Position numbers and translations under genes: made by a program. DNA of 64,000 nucleotides, taken from NCBI GenBank assembly GCA_021730205.1, contig CP072533.1, positions 124,001 through 188,000 of the forward strand, read 5' to 3'. This document shows positions 8,553 to 18,565 of the stretch, piece by piece. Under the pieces are notes generated by a model, which was given only the letters and a program-made list of their open reading frames with translations, had not been told where the DNA came from and did no database searches. The first letter of the stretch is position 1. Each line of letters opens with the position of its first letter. Source of the DNA: Candidatus Ruthia sp. Cpac_8_S14. Lineage in GTDB: Bacteria > Pseudomonadota > Gammaproteobacteria > PS1 > Pseudothioglobaceae.

Positions 8553-10364
8553 CTATTCTAGGAAGCTTTGTAATTTATGCGCACGAGAAGGATGTCTTAG
8601 CTTGCGTAGTGCTTTGGCCTCAATCTGACGAATGCGCTCACGAGTGACATCAAATTGACGACCAACTTCTTCTAAAGTATGATCAGTATTCATATCAATA
8701 CCAAAACGCATTTTTAATACTTTGGCTTCGCGAGGCGACAAGTTAGACAGTAATTCACTTGTAGCTTCTCTTAAGCTTTCCTTGGTGGTTATCTCAACAG
8801 GTGAAGATAGATTGGTGTCTTCAATAAAATCACCGATATTAGAGTCCTCATCATCACCAACTGGGGTTTCCATTGATAGCGGCTCTTTAGCAATTTTTAG
8901 AATTTTGATGATTTTGTACTCTGGCAGTTCCATTTCAATTGCTAATTCTTCAGGAAAAGCCTCGCGGCCAAACTTTTGCAAGAGTTGGCGGCGTACACGA
9001 TTAAGTTTATTAATGGTCTCAATCATATGAACCGGAATACGAATAGTTCGTGCTTGGTCTGCAATAGAGCGAGTAATAGCCTGACGAATCCACCAAGTGG
9101 CGTAAGTAGAAAACTTGTAACCGCGACGATATTCAAATTTATCAACCGCTTTCATTAAGCCAACATTACCTTCTTGGATTAAATCTAAGAATTGTAGTCC
9201 GCGGTTGGCATATTTTTTTGCAATTGAAATCACCAGCCTAAGGTTTGCTTCAATCATTTGTGATTTGGCTTTTTTAGCACGATAATCGCCACGGCGATAA
9301 ATTTTGTTTAATGCTTTGAGTTCAGCAATAGTGAGTTGCATCTCCTCTTCAAATTGTTGAAGGTTTCTTTGTGCATAATAAATCTCATCTCTACTAGTCT
9401 TTAATTTTTCCTTAGTTTTCTTATCTAGTTTAACGGTGCTAAGCCAATCAAAATTGGTTTCATTATTAGAAAATGATTCGAAAAAATGTAATCGATCCAT
9501 GCCTGCATCTAAGCAAGCATTCTGAATAGCTTTTTCTTGTTTTTTGACTTGATTCACGCGACTACAAATAACCTCTATCATGGTGTTAACCAGTTTGGGT
9601 GCTAGGCGTAAGTCTGACAAGCTTCTGGATAATTGTTGACGCGCTTCAATTGTTTTTTTATGACGAAAGCCAAGTTTCTTGTTGGTCTTGTTGTAAGTTT
9701 CGGAATATTTTGATACGGTTTCGAAACGGTTATACACCTGATTTTCATCGGGCCCTGTATATTCCATTTCTTCCATTTCTTCATATTCTTCATCGTCGCT
9801 AAACTCGCCTGCATCAAAGGCGGCTTTTTTTGCAGTAAAGTCTTCTGCGTCACCTTGATAGCCAATAATAACATCGGTCATCTTGCATTTTCCTTCTTCT
9901 AGGCGGGTATGTGCTTTGAAGAAAAAGTCAGTAATCACAGGATATAAAGTAATGCTTTGCATGATTTCAAATACGCCAGCTTCAATTTCTTTAGCAATGC
10001 AGATTTCATCTTCTTGTTCTAGTAAATCGACAACACCCATTTCACGCATGTACATTCTAACTGGGTCTGTTGTTCTGCCAAATTCTGAATCCAATGCTGC
10101 AAACGCTGCTATTGCAGCCTCTGCTGACGTTGATTGTGCTTTAGCACCAGATTCAACCACTAGGGTATCTGCATCCGGCACGGTATCAGAAACGGTAATA
10201 TCCAACTCTTCAAGAATCGTAACAATGGGTTCTACTTGCTCTTGGGTTAATAAGTCTTCTGGTAGAATGTCATTAATTTCAGAGTAGGTTAAATAGCCTT
10301 TCTCTTTACCAACCATGATTAGTTTTTGTAATGCTTGCTTGTGTGCTTTAGTTGTGGATTTCAT
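8553..10364 (-). CDS. rpoD: RNA polymerase primary sigma factor (sigma-70)
   Basis: Housekeeping sigma factor, 603 aa (613 in E. coli). Region 1.1 is at the N-terminus ([17 protein letters not shown]), region 1.2 at [11 protein letters not shown], then a non-conserved acidic insert ([11 protein letters not shown]), region 2 with [18 protein letters not shown] and [15 protein letters not shown], region 3 [12 protein letters not shown], and region 4.2 [17 protein letters not shown] at the C-terminus. A TATAAT hexamer reads on the minus strand at 10402-10407, about 38 bases before the ATG. dnaG and rpsU, the usual neighbours, are not here; tRNA-Ile2 follows directly. Confidence 0.97.
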   Translation of the reverse strand: MKSTTKAHKQALQKLIMVGKEKGYLTYSEINDILPEDLLTQEQVEPIVTILEELDITVSDTVPDADTLVVESGAKAQSTSAEAAIAAFAALDSEFGRTTDPVRMYMREMGVVDLLEQEDEICIAKEIEAGVFEIMQSITLYPVITDFFFKAHTRLEEGKCKMTDVIIGYQGDAEDFTAKKAAFDAGEFSDDEEYEEMEEMEYTGPDENQVYNRFETVSKYSETYNKTNKKLGFRHKKTIEARQQLSRSLSDLRLAPKLVNTMIEVICSRVNQVKKQEKAIQNACLDAGMDRLHFFESFSNNETNFDWLSTVKLDKKTKEKLKTSRDEIYYAQRNLQQFEEEMQLTIAELKALNKIYRRGDYRAKKAKSQMIEANLRLVISIAKKYANRGLQFLDLIQEGNVGLMKAVDKFEYRRGYKFSTYATWWIRQAITRSIADQARTIRIPVHMIETINKLNRVRRQLLQKFGREAFPEELAIEMELPEYKIIKILKIAKEPLSMETPVGDDEDSNIGDFIEDTNLSSPVEITTKESLREATSELLSNLSPREAKVLKMRFGIDMNTDHTLEEVGRQFDVTRERIRQIEAKALRKLRHPSRAHKLQSFLE

Positions 10365-10465
10365 AAATTAAAGTTAATGTGTCTGACAAACCGAGGGATG
10401 GATTATACCCAAAGTTATCAGTTAAAAATCATAGCCTTGTTCTGTGGTGTTTTCTTACCCGATTA

Positions 10466-11419
10466 TTATGTAAAAATAGTACTAATAGATTGCTCTTCGC
10501 TAATTCGTTTGATAACCTCAGCTATCGTTGGTGCAATAGATAATTGCCTAATTTTAGAGCAGTTGGCAGCATCAACATTAAGTGGAATGGTATTGGTTGT
10601 TACTAATTCATTCAGTTCAGAATTGTTAATATTATTAATTGCATCACCAGAAAGTACTGCATGGGTCGCATAGGCCACTACTTCTTTAGCGTCCCGTTGT
10701 TTCAAAACACTAGCGGCTTGGCAAAGTGTGCCAGCGGTATCAACCATGTCATCAATCAGAGTGCAAGTTCTACCTTCAACATCGCCAATAACATTCATGA
10801 TTTTAACCATATTGGGTGCTGGGCGTCGTTTGTCAATAATGGCAAGGTCTGCATCATTTAATCGTTTTGCAGCGGCACGTGCCCTTACTACGCCGCCTAC
10901 ATCAGGAGATACGACAACGATGTCTTGGTAATTCTTAGATAGGATGTCTTCAATTAGAACGGGTTGGGCGTAAATATTATCAATTGGGATGTTGAAGAAG
11001 CCTTGAATTTGGTCTGCGTGCAAATCAACGGTTAATATCCGATCAACGCCTGCAGATTCAACCATTTTTGCAGCAAGTTTTGCTGTGATGGGTACACGCG
11101 TTAAGCGTGATCTTCGGTCTTGTCTTGAATAGCCAAAATAAGGCACAACAGCGGTAATTCGTGTTGCTGATGAGCGTTTAAGCGCATCAACAATAACCAA
11201 AAGCTCCATTAGGGTTTCAGCCGGAGAAGGCCCACAAGTAGGCTGAATGATAAACACATCACAACCACGTATATTCTCTAATATTTCAACTTGGGATTCG
11301 CCATCACTAAATCTACCCACAAGTGCCTTGCCTTGTACAATATTTAAACTAGAGATAATTTCGCCAGAAAGTTCAGGATTAGCATTGCCGCTAAAGATTT
11401 TAATTTTGTCAAGAGACAT
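10466..11419 (-). CDS. prs: Ribose-phosphate pyrophosphokinase (PRPP synthetase)
   Basis: Makes PRPP from ribose-5-phosphate and ATP, feeding NadC and TrpD in this window as well as purine, pyrimidine and histidine routes. 317 aa, normal length. Seen: FSGNANPEL at the N-terminus, FSDGE, ARQDR-type motif [24 protein letters not shown], and the PRPP-binding loop [19 protein letters not shown] reads on the minus strand at 11452-11457, between tRNA-Gln and prs, so prs probably has its own promoter besides any read-through from ispE. The order ispE, tRNA-Gln, prs is common in Gammaproteobacteria. Confidence 0.96.
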   Translation of the reverse strand: MSLDKIKIFSGNANPELSGEIISSLNIVQGKALVGRFSDGESQVEILENIRGCDVFIIQPTCGPSPAETLMELLVIVDALKRSSATRITAVVPYFGYSRQDRRSRLTRVPITAKLAAKMVESAGVDRILTVDLHADQIQGFFNIPIDNIYAQPVLIEDILSKNYQDIVVVSPDVGGVVRARAAAKRLNDADLAIIDKRRPAPNMVKIMNVIGDVEGRTCTLIDDMVDTAGTLCQAASVLKQRDAKEVVAYATHAVLSGDAINNINNSELNELVTTNTIPLNVDAANCSKIRQLSIAPTIAEVIKRISEEQSISTIFT

Positions 11420-11490
11420 AGAGGATTAATCAATATTATTAAAGCGGTCAAATTATACGCCGACAAGGAGACAAAGCATAAAAAAAAGTT

Positions 11491-11565
11491 TGGCTGGGCT
11501 GGCAGGATTTGAACCTGCGCATGACGGGATCAAAACCCGTTGCCTTACCGCTTGGCGACAGCCCA
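11491..11565 (-). tRNA. glnT: tRNA-Gln (anticodon TTG)
   Basis: Cloverleaf on the minus strand: acceptor TGGGCTG/CAGCCCA with a typical U1-A72 Gln pair, D-arm CGCCAAGCGGTAAGGC, anticodon loop TTTTGAT with TTG, T-arm GCAGGTTCAAATCCTGC and encoded CCA. Its first 21 bases lie inside the 3' end of ispE on the same strand, so the ispE stop codon is within the tRNA. Confidence 0.95.
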
Positions 11566-12402
11566 ACTGTGAATCGGAGAAGTATTGATTGCATGCGACA
11601 CAAAACTCATCCATTTTTTTGGCACTTTTTTAGCCGCTACCAAGGCATCTTTCTCGGTTAAGAATTCATTAAAAACACAACTACCTGTGCCACTCATTCT
11701 AGCTTGACCAATATAATTAGCGCGTGTGTTAAGATATTCCAGTGCAATAGCAATTTCTGCTTCTAATTCTAGAGCCGCTTGCAAGCAATCATTGTGAGTG
11801 TCTGCAAGTTCAAGGAAGTTGGCTATTTTCCCTTGAGGTTTGCTCATTGTCAATGCATAATGAGAAAAAATTTCTCTAGTTGAAATATGTTTGTTAATAA
11901 AGATTACCAAAAAATAATGATTAGGCGTTCTAATAGGGCTTAGAATTTCTCCCACACCTTCTGCCCAAGCGCTTTGAGCAAAGATAAATACGGGTACATC
12001 TGCACCTAGACTTAAACCCAATTTCATTAATTGTACTTGGGTTAATTTTGTATCCCAAAGTTGATTAAGTGCCACTAATGTGGTTGCTGCATCTGAAGAG
12101 CCACCTCCTAAGCCACTACCAATTGGAATATGTTTAACAATTGAGAGATTAACGCCCAACGTTGTGCCAGTATATTGTTGAAGTGCTTTGGCCGCTTTAA
12201 CGATTAAGTCTTGATTTTGTTCTACATTTCCATTACCACTAACGCGTTTAATGACTCCATTATTGTTTACTTCGTAAGTTAGTTTATCATAATAATTAAG
12301 CAGCTGAAAAATGGTTTGCAAATTATGATAACCATCCTCTCTTTTGCTGTTAATGTGCAAAAATAGGTTAATTTTTGCAGGGGCAAGCCAAGTGCTAGAC
12401 AT
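11545..12402 (-). CDS. ispE: 4-diphosphocytidyl-2-C-methyl-D-erythritol kinase
   Basis: GHMP kinase of the non-mevalonate isoprenoid pathway; phosphorylates CDP-methylerythritol. Seen: [13 protein letters not shown] at the N-terminus, the ATP loop [17 protein letters not shown], and the C-terminal [13 protein letters not shown] glycine motif. 285 aa, normal. The start overlaps the orn stop by 8 bases. The last seven codons and the stop are read from the tRNA-Gln gene (11491-11565), giving the C-terminus HSWAVAKR, so one DNA stretch serves both a protein end and a tRNA 5' end. Confidence 0.95.
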   Translation of the reverse strand: MSSTWLAPAKINLFLHINSKREDGYHNLQTIFQLLNYYDKLTYEVNNNGVIKRVSGNGNVEQNQDLIVKAAKALQQYTGTTLGVNLSIVKHIPIGSGLGGGSSDAATTLVALNQLWDTKLTQVQLMKLGLSLGADVPVFIFAQSAWAEGVGEILSPIRTPNHYFLVIFINKHISTREIFSHYALTMSKPQGKIANFLELADTHNDCLQAALELEAEIAIALEYLNTRANYIGQARMSGTGSCVFNEFLTEKDALVAAKKVPKKWMSFVSHAINTSPIHSWAVAKR

Positions 12403-12940
12403 TAATAAAAACGTTTCGATAGTATTTTAACTCATCAATTGAGTCTTGAATATCAGAAAGTGCCAAATGTGCGGAGTCTTTTTCAAATACCATTTTTGCA
12501 TTAGGTTTCCAGCGCGCAACTAACTCTTTAAGGGTAGAAACATCAATATGACGGTAGTGAAAAAATTGCTCCAGTGTTGGCATATAATTATACAAAAAAC
12601 GCCTATCTTGACAAATGGTATTGCCACACATTGGGGAGGCTCCTTTGTTAACATATTTTTCTAAAAATTCTAAGGTTTGGACTTCTGCTTGTTTGTAAGA
12701 AATGTTACTTTCTCTAACGCGTCTAAGCAGCCCAGAATTGGTGTGATGTTCGGTATTCCATTGGTCCATGTTATTTAGAATTTCATCATTTTGATGGATG
12801 GCCAAAGAAGGACCTTGTGCAAGGATATGAAGTTGCGCATCAGTAACAATGGTGGCAATTTCGATAATGACACTCTTTTCAGGCGTAAGCCCTGTCATTT
12901 CTAAGTCAATCCAAATAAGATTGGTTTCTTTATTCATCAT
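12395..12940 (-). CDS. orn: Oligoribonuclease
   Basis: DEDDh 3'-5' exoribonuclease that degrades 2-5 nt RNAs and pGpG to mononucleotides. 181 aa, standard. Catalytic motifs seen: [10 protein letters not shown] (D, E of ExoI), [12 protein letters not shown] (ExoII), and [11 protein letters not shown] (ExoIII His/Asp). The tail YYRNVFIN matches the family. Overlaps ispE by 8 bases downstream and lies 11 bases after trpD upstream, in a minus-strand run pepP-trpD-orn-ispE-tRNA-Gln-prs. Confidence 0.96.
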   Translation of the reverse strand: MMNKETNLIWIDLEMTGLTPEKSVIIEIATIVTDAQLHILAQGPSLAIHQNDEILNNMDQWNTEHHTNSGLLRRVRESNISYKQAEVQTLEFLEKYVNKGASPMCGNTICQDRRFLYNYMPTLEQFFHYRHIDVSTLKELVARWKPNAKMVFEKDSAHLALSDIQDSIDELKYYRNVFINV

Positions 12941-12951
12941 AAAAACCTATA

Positions 12952-13971
12952 TTAACAACCCGTTGATTCGCGAACAAAATCATCTAATTTTTGATGAGCC
13001 GCGCCGTTGTTTAAAACATTAAGTGCTTTATCAACACCCTTTTGTAGTGAATTTTCAAGCCCACACACATAAATAGCCGCGCCTGAGTTAAGGGCAATGA
13101 TATTTTTAGCTGCTCCATCTTTGCCATCAAGCGCTTGTTGAATCAATACTAATGAGTCATCCGCATTGTTGGTTTTAATATCATCCAAGTCACCCAGTGG
13201 CAAACTAAAATCAGCAGGATTGATGGTATAAGTGCTAACTTGACCATCTTTCAATTCAGCCACAAACGTGTCATCAGCAATTGAAATTTCATCTAAGCCA
13301 TCTTTAGAATGCACAACCATAATATGTTTGGCACCTAAATTTTTTAAAACATAAGCAATCGGTTCAACTAAAGATTGAGTATATACACCCGTGACTTGGT
13401 TAGGTGTTTTAGCAGGATTGGTTAATGGACCTAAGACATTAAAAATAGTTCTAATAGCAAGATCTTTGCGCGCGCCAATGGCGTATTTCATGGCAATGTG
13501 ATGAAAGGGTGAAAACATAAACCCGATACCAATTTTTTCAACACATTTACTAATTTTTTCAACACTCATATCAAGATTAGTACCCGCTGCCTTTAAAACA
13601 TCAGCGCTACCTGATTTTGAAGAAACGCTACTATTGCCATGCTTAGCAACTGACCCGCCAGCGGCTGCCACAACAAAGGCACATGCGGTTGAAATATTAA
13701 ACAATCCCAGTCCATCACCGCCTGTGCCACAAGTATCTACCAGGTGTTTGGTATTCTTAATGGTGACACCCTTGACTAGAGAACGCATTATTTTGGCAGC
13801 GGCAGTAATTTCATCAACACTTTCACCTTTTATCGCAAGGCCAACTAAAAAACCACCAATTTGTGCATCGGTGGTTTTGCCTGTCATAATGTCATTCATT
13901 ACCTCATGCATTTCACCTTCGCTAAGGTCTTTTTTTTCAATAATTTTCTTAATTGCTTGCTGTATGTTCAT
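12952..13971 (-). CDS. trpD: Anthranilate phosphoribosyltransferase
   Basis: Transfers phosphoribose from PRPP to anthranilate, second step of tryptophan synthesis. 339 aa. Seen: DLSEGEM at the N-terminus, QIGGFLVGL, DTCGTGGDG (PRPP pyrophosphate loop), NISTACAFVVAAAG, KHGNSSVSSKSGSADVL, GFMFSPFHH and FNVLGPLTNPA. All are intact. Other trp genes are not adjacent; the gene lies 4 bases from pepP and is probably cotranscribed with it. Confidence 0.96.
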   Translation of the reverse strand: MNIQQAIKKIIEKKDLSEGEMHEVMNDIMTGKTTDAQIGGFLVGLAIKGESVDEITAAAKIMRSLVKGVTIKNTKHLVDTCGTGGDGLGLFNISTACAFVVAAAGGSVAKHGNSSVSSKSGSADVLKAAGTNLDMSVEKISKCVEKIGIGFMFSPFHHIAMKYAIGARKDLAIRTIFNVLGPLTNPAKTPNQVTGVYTQSLVEPIAYVLKNLGAKHIMVVHSKDGLDEISIADDTFVAELKDGQVSTYTINPADFSLPLGDLDDIKTNNADDSLVLIQQALDGKDGAAKNIIALNSGAAIYVCGLENSLQKGVDKALNVLNNGAAHQKLDDFVRESTGC

Positions 13972-13975
13972 GGTG

Positions 13976-15193
13976 TTATTGGCTCATAAGTGACTCAATG
14001 TCGTTGATTTCTTTAGCGAGGGATTTGGTTAGTACTGTATTTCCTGATGTTGTTACTAATACATCATCTTCAATTCTAATGCCAATATTGTGATAAATTG
14101 GATTAATTTTATCATCCTTATGGATATAAATACCAGGTTCGACAGTGGTTATCATACCAGCTACAAATTTTCTGTGATTAGCATTCTTTTTGTATTGCCC
14201 CGCATCATGTACATCAAGACCAAGCCAGTGTCCTGTGCCATGCATATAAAACTGTGATAAGTCATCACCAGTCTTTAATATACCAAGGTTAATCAAATCT
14301 TGTTCGATTGTATTAGTGGCAACTTTATGAGGTTTGTTAATTTTTACACCAGGTTTGATGACATTAATGGCATTGATTTGAGCATCAAGCACGATTTGAT
14401 AAATTTGTTTCTGTGCACGGGAAAATTGACCACTAACTGGAAAAGTTCGGGTGATATCTGAGGCATAACAATCCACTTCAGCGCCAGCGTCAATCAAAAC
14501 CAAGTCGCCTTTATTGAGTTTTTTGTTATTTTCTATGTAGTGTAGTACGCAAGCATTTTCACCCCCTGCAACAATAGCTGTGTAAGCATGTTGAGCATTA
14601 TTCTTAGTAAAGTATCCGTCAAAAATACTTTGCACTTCAAATTCAAACATATTAGGCTGGACTGCTTGCATTGCTAATTGGTGTGCTTTGATTGAAATAT
14701 TAGCAGCTTTTTGCATGGTGTTTATCTCAAGCGTGTCTTTAATAAGGCGCATCTCATGTAAGGTTGGGATAAGTGATTTCAATTGATGACTTGATAAAAG
14801 GCGTGCAATGTTGTTGTCTAATTGGCAAGTTTTAGCATCAAAGTAAACTTGATTATTAAGGATTATTTGGGGTAATTTTTCTTTTAATAAATCTATAGAG
14901 AAAGCATGATTTGATTTTAAGACATTGGGAGCATCATCAATTCCTAAACGTTTTCCATCCCAAATTTCACGTGCTTTGTCTTTAGGGCGTAAAAATATTG
15001 TGTAGTTGTCTTTAGAAAAAACTGCCAGAGCCTCAGGTTCTTGGAAGCCAGTTAGATAGTAAAAATCACTATGTGCGCGGAAAGGGTAATTAACATCACC
15101 AGAACGATTCTGTTCAGGATTGGTGCTAATAACAACAATTGCATTGCCGTCAAGCTGATTTAGCAGTGTGTGTCTTCTTTTTTGATGTATCAT
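13976..15193 (-). CDS. pepP: Xaa-Pro aminopeptidase (peptidase M24B)
   Basis: Dinuclear-metal aminopeptidase P that removes N-terminal residues preceding proline. 405 aa against ~440 in E. coli. The N-terminal non-catalytic domain shows FRAHSDFYYLTGFQEPEA; the pita-bread domain carries the five ligands in LIDAGAEVDCYASDITRTFP, HGTGHWLGLDVHD, TTVEPGIYI and RIEDDVLV. Homologues usually sit before ubiH; here it precedes trpD. Divergent from rsmE. Confidence 0.93.
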   Translation of the reverse strand: MIHQKRRHTLLNQLDGNAIVVISTNPEQNRSGDVNYPFRAHSDFYYLTGFQEPEALAVFSKDNYTIFLRPKDKAREIWDGKRLGIDDAPNVLKSNHAFSIDLLKEKLPQIILNNQVYFDAKTCQLDNNIARLLSSHQLKSLIPTLHEMRLIKDTLEINTMQKAANISIKAHQLAMQAVQPNMFEFEVQSIFDGYFTKNNAQHAYTAIVAGGENACVLHYIENNKKLNKGDLVLIDAGAEVDCYASDITRTFPVSGQFSRAQKQIYQIVLDAQINAINVIKPGVKINKPHKVATNTIEQDLINLGILKTGDDLSQFYMHGTGHWLGLDVHDAGQYKKNANHRKFVAGMITTVEPGIYIHKDDKINPIYHNIGIRIEDDVLVTTSGNTVLTKSLAKEINDIESLMSQ

Positions 15194-15245
15194 TTTTTGT
15201 CAAATATAGCTTATTATATGAACATTTATTACGCATAAAGATACC

Positions 15246-15962
15246 ATGAAACATGTGCGATTGTATCAGAATATCCCCTTGCAAATTAATGAGAAATTAA
15301 TGCTTGATGAATACGCATCACGCCACTTGGCAAAAGTATTGCGTTTTCCACAAGGCCAAGAAATTACTTTATTTAATGGTGATGGTAAGAACTACCTAGC
15401 CACACTTGTGCAGGTAAAAAAATATTGTGAAGTTATGGTGCATACTTGCGCTCAAAATACGTCTGAGTCTAGACTGGACATCACTTTGATTCAAGGCATT
15501 GCCAAAGGTGAAAAAATGGATTTCTTAATGCAAAAATCGGTTGAATTAGGGGTGAATAGAATCATGCCTATTTTTAGTGAGCGCTGCGTGGTTCGACTCA
15601 AAGGCGAAAAATTACAAAAACGTATGACCCATTGGCAAAAAGTCATCATTGGTGCTTGTGAACAATCAGGCAGGTCTATCGTGCCAAGTTTAGCACCAGC
15701 AATGAATTTTAAGGACTTTGTTAACACTGAGTTTGGCAATGGGTTTGTGCTTCATCATCGTGCTAAATACTCATTATTAGAAATGAACAAGGTTAATTAA
15801 GCAACTATTATTATCGGGCCAGAAGGTGGATTGAGCGACCAAGAAATTGCAAATGCAAACGCACAAGACGCACAAAGTCTGCTATTAGGCTCAAGAGTAT
15901 TAAGAACTGAAACTGCCTCATTAGCAGCCATTGCTAATATGCAGTTGTTATGGGGTGGTTAA
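15246..15962 (+). pseudogene. rsmE: 16S rRNA m3U1498 methyltransferase RsmE with in-frame stop
   Basis: SPOUT-family methyltransferase acting on U1498 of 16S rRNA. Codons 1-184 give a good RsmE N-terminal two thirds (VRLYQNIPL, GKNYLATL, QGIAKGEKMDFLMQKSVELGV, ERCVVR, EQSGRSIVP). A TAA at 15798-15800 interrupts the frame, and without any shift the same frame continues ATIIIGPEGGLSDQEI...LLLGSRVLRTETASLAAI to TAA 15960-15962. The missing part is the trefoil knot that binds S-adenosylmethionine, so the truncated 184 aa product should be inactive. A CAA to TAA change would explain the stop. Only one lesion is visible, so this is recent or a sequencing error. Confidence 0.88.
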
Positions 15963-15999
15963 TATGTTTAGGGCTTTTTTTGAATGGACTCTAATATGT

Positions 16000-16705
16000 T
16001 GATAAGTTTTTTACGAATAGCAGAGCCTGTTAAATGGTGCTAACGACTACAGGTGATTGAAGGATGAGATAAATACTATCCAAGCACGTCTAATGTACGA
16101 TACAAAATAGTTTCTTGGTTGATTTTTTAAAATATGAATCAAGGTTAATAATAACTGTACTTGTTTGCTAGAAACGACTTGCAAGTCCTGATGCTTGAAA
16201 TCAAGTGGAGCTACATCAACTTCGCTGGGTAGGCTGCTTTGTATACGTTCAATAAAGCCAACTAAAAGTGCTGTTTTTCTTTGACCTTATTTCCATAATT
16301 TAGCCTTTTCTTGTTTGCTAATTAGGTCTTTTTGTAAAATCAAATTGGTGGTATTGATTAATTGTTCTAAACCCTGTGTAAATGGCAAAAATTCTAGTAA
16401 ATAGTGAGCAATATCTTTGCCAACTTTGGTATTAATACACAAATCTTTAGTAAGCAGGAAACCGAGCAATTTCGGCTTGATTGTCAGTATTAGTAGCACA
16501 ATCACCAAGCCAGTTTTAGCAAATCCTTATCAAGACTGGTTGCATTTGACACCGCTACAACATCATCTGTTGGGTTTAAATCAATCACCTGTTCTTTGAA
16601 TTGTGCATTGAGTCCAACTACGACCAATTTATAAGTATCAATACGAATTGCAATTGAGGTGGTAATAAGAACATTCAGTTTAAGGGTGTCTTCAGTGCTT
16701 AGCAT
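16000..16705 (-). pseudogene. dsrS: DsrS-like sulfur-oxidation accessory protein, decayed
   Basis: The start (ATG 16703-16705) MLSTEDTLKLNVLITT..AIRIDTYKLVVVGLN and the following DVVAVSNATSLDKDLLKLAW resemble the soluble DsrS protein linked to dsr genes in sulfur oxidisers. A frame change near 16502 leads to KVGKDIAHYLLEFLPF (near 16400), and further shifts lead to DFKHQDLQVVSSKQVQLLLTLI (split at QVV/SSK; near 16190-16130). At least two frameshifts are present, so no functional protein. The DsrS name is from memory of the N-terminal pattern and is the less certain part; the decay itself is clear. Confidence 0.55.
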
Positions 16706-16972
16706 TTAAAAGCCTATTGAGTTGTGATAATGAGTGATTATCACCAAGAATCTAGATTGATATGTATAGTAAGCTTGAGGTGAGGGTATTCATGAGTTTG
16801 ATGGTGATTATTTATTGTTCTAATTAAGTCTTTGATAAGATTAATTTCTTTAATGGCATTGCTTGTTAATAAATAACAAGACTAGTATATAAATTAAGTG
16901 CGTACAAAGTTAATAAGTGTAATAGCGTTGATAAAATAACTTTTTGAGGGTTTAAGTTTGATGTTTAATGAT

Positions 16973-17800
16973 TCACTCATCATTACCCAGTTCTATACCT
17001 ATCTCATTTGCCCTATCAAAGGCAGCACGTATTGCATGGGCAATAATCACTTCAAAATTCTGGTCTTGGAAAGATTCAATTGCTGTTTGAGTTGTGCCAT
17101 TTTTTGAGGTGACTTTATTGCGAAGTTGTTGGGGTGAATCCTTAGAGCTGCTTGCCATCATACTTGCACCCAGCGCAGTTTGAATGCTTAATTTTTGCGC
17201 CATTCTTTCATCTAATCCTAATGCCGCACCAGCTTTAGTCATTGATTCAAGCATTAAGAAAAAATATGCAGGACCACTACCAGAGACTGCCGTAATTGCA
17301 TCCAACAAACTTTCATCGTCTACCCATAAACATTCGCATACAGAGTTGAGTATATTTTCTGCTAAGGATTTTTGTTTGCTTGATACTTGCTCATTAGCAA
17401 ATAAACCTGTAATACCTTGGTTGAGTAGAGCAGGCGTGTTAGGCATGGTACGTACAATGGCTTGATTGCCACCTAGCCAGCGCTCAATATCACGTGATCT
17501 AACCCCTGCAGCAATAGATATAATGAGCGTATTAGTTGTAAGTTTCTCTTTTAAGACTTTACAAACACTAGATAATACCTGTGGTTTAACAGCAAGAACA
17601 ATAACGTTACACTGAGCTGCAAGTTTAGTATTATCCGTAAAAATCTCAAGGTTAAATTCAGCCTTCCGAAGGGATAATAACGCCTCATTGGTGTCACTAA
17701 TTTTGATTTGATTGTGTTTAGTGCCATTGTTAATCAGCCCAGAAATGATGGCATGTGCCATATTGCCAGCGCCGATAAAACCGATGAATGAGTTTTGCAT
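16973..17800 (-). CDS. proC: Pyrroline-5-carboxylate reductase
   Basis: NAD(P)H-dependent last step of proline synthesis; partner of proA (33572-34831). 275 aa. Seen: FIGAGNMAHAIISGL Rossmann start, VLAVKPQV, IISIAAGV, RTMPNTPAL, and the C-terminal helical domain with AVSGSGPAYFFLMLESM and KVTSKNGTT (family usually TSPGGTT). Flanked by the dsrS-like relic downstream and divergent from gph. Confidence 0.95.
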   Translation of the reverse strand: MQNSFIGFIGAGNMAHAIISGLINNGTKHNQIKISDTNEALLSLRKAEFNLEIFTDNTKLAAQCNVIVLAVKPQVLSSVCKVLKEKLTTNTLIISIAAGVRSRDIERWLGGNQAIVRTMPNTPALLNQGITGLFANEQVSSKQKSLAENILNSVCECLWVDDESLLDAITAVSGSGPAYFFLMLESMTKAGAALGLDERMAQKLSIQTALGASMMASSSKDSPQQLRNKVTSKNGTTQTAIESFQDQNFEVIIAHAIRAAFDRANEIGIELGNDE

Positions 17801-17872
17801 AACGAATGTTTGAAGAAATAATATAATGTGTATTCTACCAAAATAGTGTTGCTAAAAAATACAAGGATGACA

Positions 17873-18541
17873 ATGAAATTTTTTAACCCAAAATTAATTA
17901 TGATTGATGTAGACGGAACCTTGATTGATAGCGTCCCAGATTTAGCCTATTGTGTTGATGAATTGATGAAAGCGATGAATAGAGCGCCATGGGGCGAGGC
18001 CAAGGTGCGCCACTGGGTTGGTAATGGTGTGCCAAAGCTGGTAGAAAGGTCACTAACTGGTGAGCTTGAGGCGAGCGTTAATAAGCAAGATTTTGACAAA
18101 GCCTACCCAACTTTCTTAGAGCTATATAGTATTAATACCTCCGTGCGTTCATGTTTATATAGTGGTGTAGAAGAGAGTTTGGATTATCTAAAACAACAAG
18201 GTTATATACTAGGCTGTGTGACCAATAAGGCCGAGCAATTCACCTTGCCAATTTTGAAAGATTTGGGTATTCTTGATTATTTTGGGTTGGTGGTTTCTGG
18301 CGATACCTTGGCAAAGAAAAAGCCGGATCCATTGCCGCTATTACACAGCGCTGAATTTTTTAACGTTAATCCGAAAGATTGCCTAATGCTTGGCGATTCA
18401 ATCAGCGATGTAGCCGCTTCACGCGCTGCTGGATTTGAAGTTATTTGTATGTCATATGGGTACAATCATGGCGAGGATATTCAAGATGCCAACCCAGATT
18501 TAGTGATTGATTCAATGGTTGAACTTAAAGATTATTTATAA
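17873..18541 (+). CDS. gph: Phosphoglycolate phosphatase (HAD family)
   Basis: HAD-superfamily phosphatase that removes 2-phosphoglycolate, relevant in a Calvin-cycle autotroph where RuBisCO oxygenation makes it. Motif I IDVDGTLIDSVPDL, WVGNGVPKLVERSL cap, motif II VTNK, motif III KKPDPLPL, motif IV MLGDSISDVAASRAAG. ATG 17873 is chosen because AAGGA precedes it at proper distance; in-frame ATG 17867 and 17828 lie within or before that site. About 222 aa. A 24-base gap separates it from bioA, likely one operon. Confidence 0.9.
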   Translation: MKFFNPKLIMIDVDGTLIDSVPDLAYCVDELMKAMNRAPWGEAKVRHWVGNGVPKLVERSLTGELEASVNKQDFDKAYPTFLELYSINTSVRSCLYSGVEESLDYLKQQGYILGCVTNKAEQFTLPILKDLGILDYFGLVVSGDTLAKKKPDPLPLLHSAEFFNVNPKDCLMLGDSISDVAASRAAGFEVICMSYGYNHGEDIQDANPDLVIDSMVELKDYL

Positions 18542-18565
18542 TTAGTACCAGTAAAATGTATTCAC

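Noticed and set aside
9883..10287. 134-codon plus-strand ORF opposite rpoD
   Set aside because: Serine-rich shadow of the sigma factor's acidic region; no supporting features.
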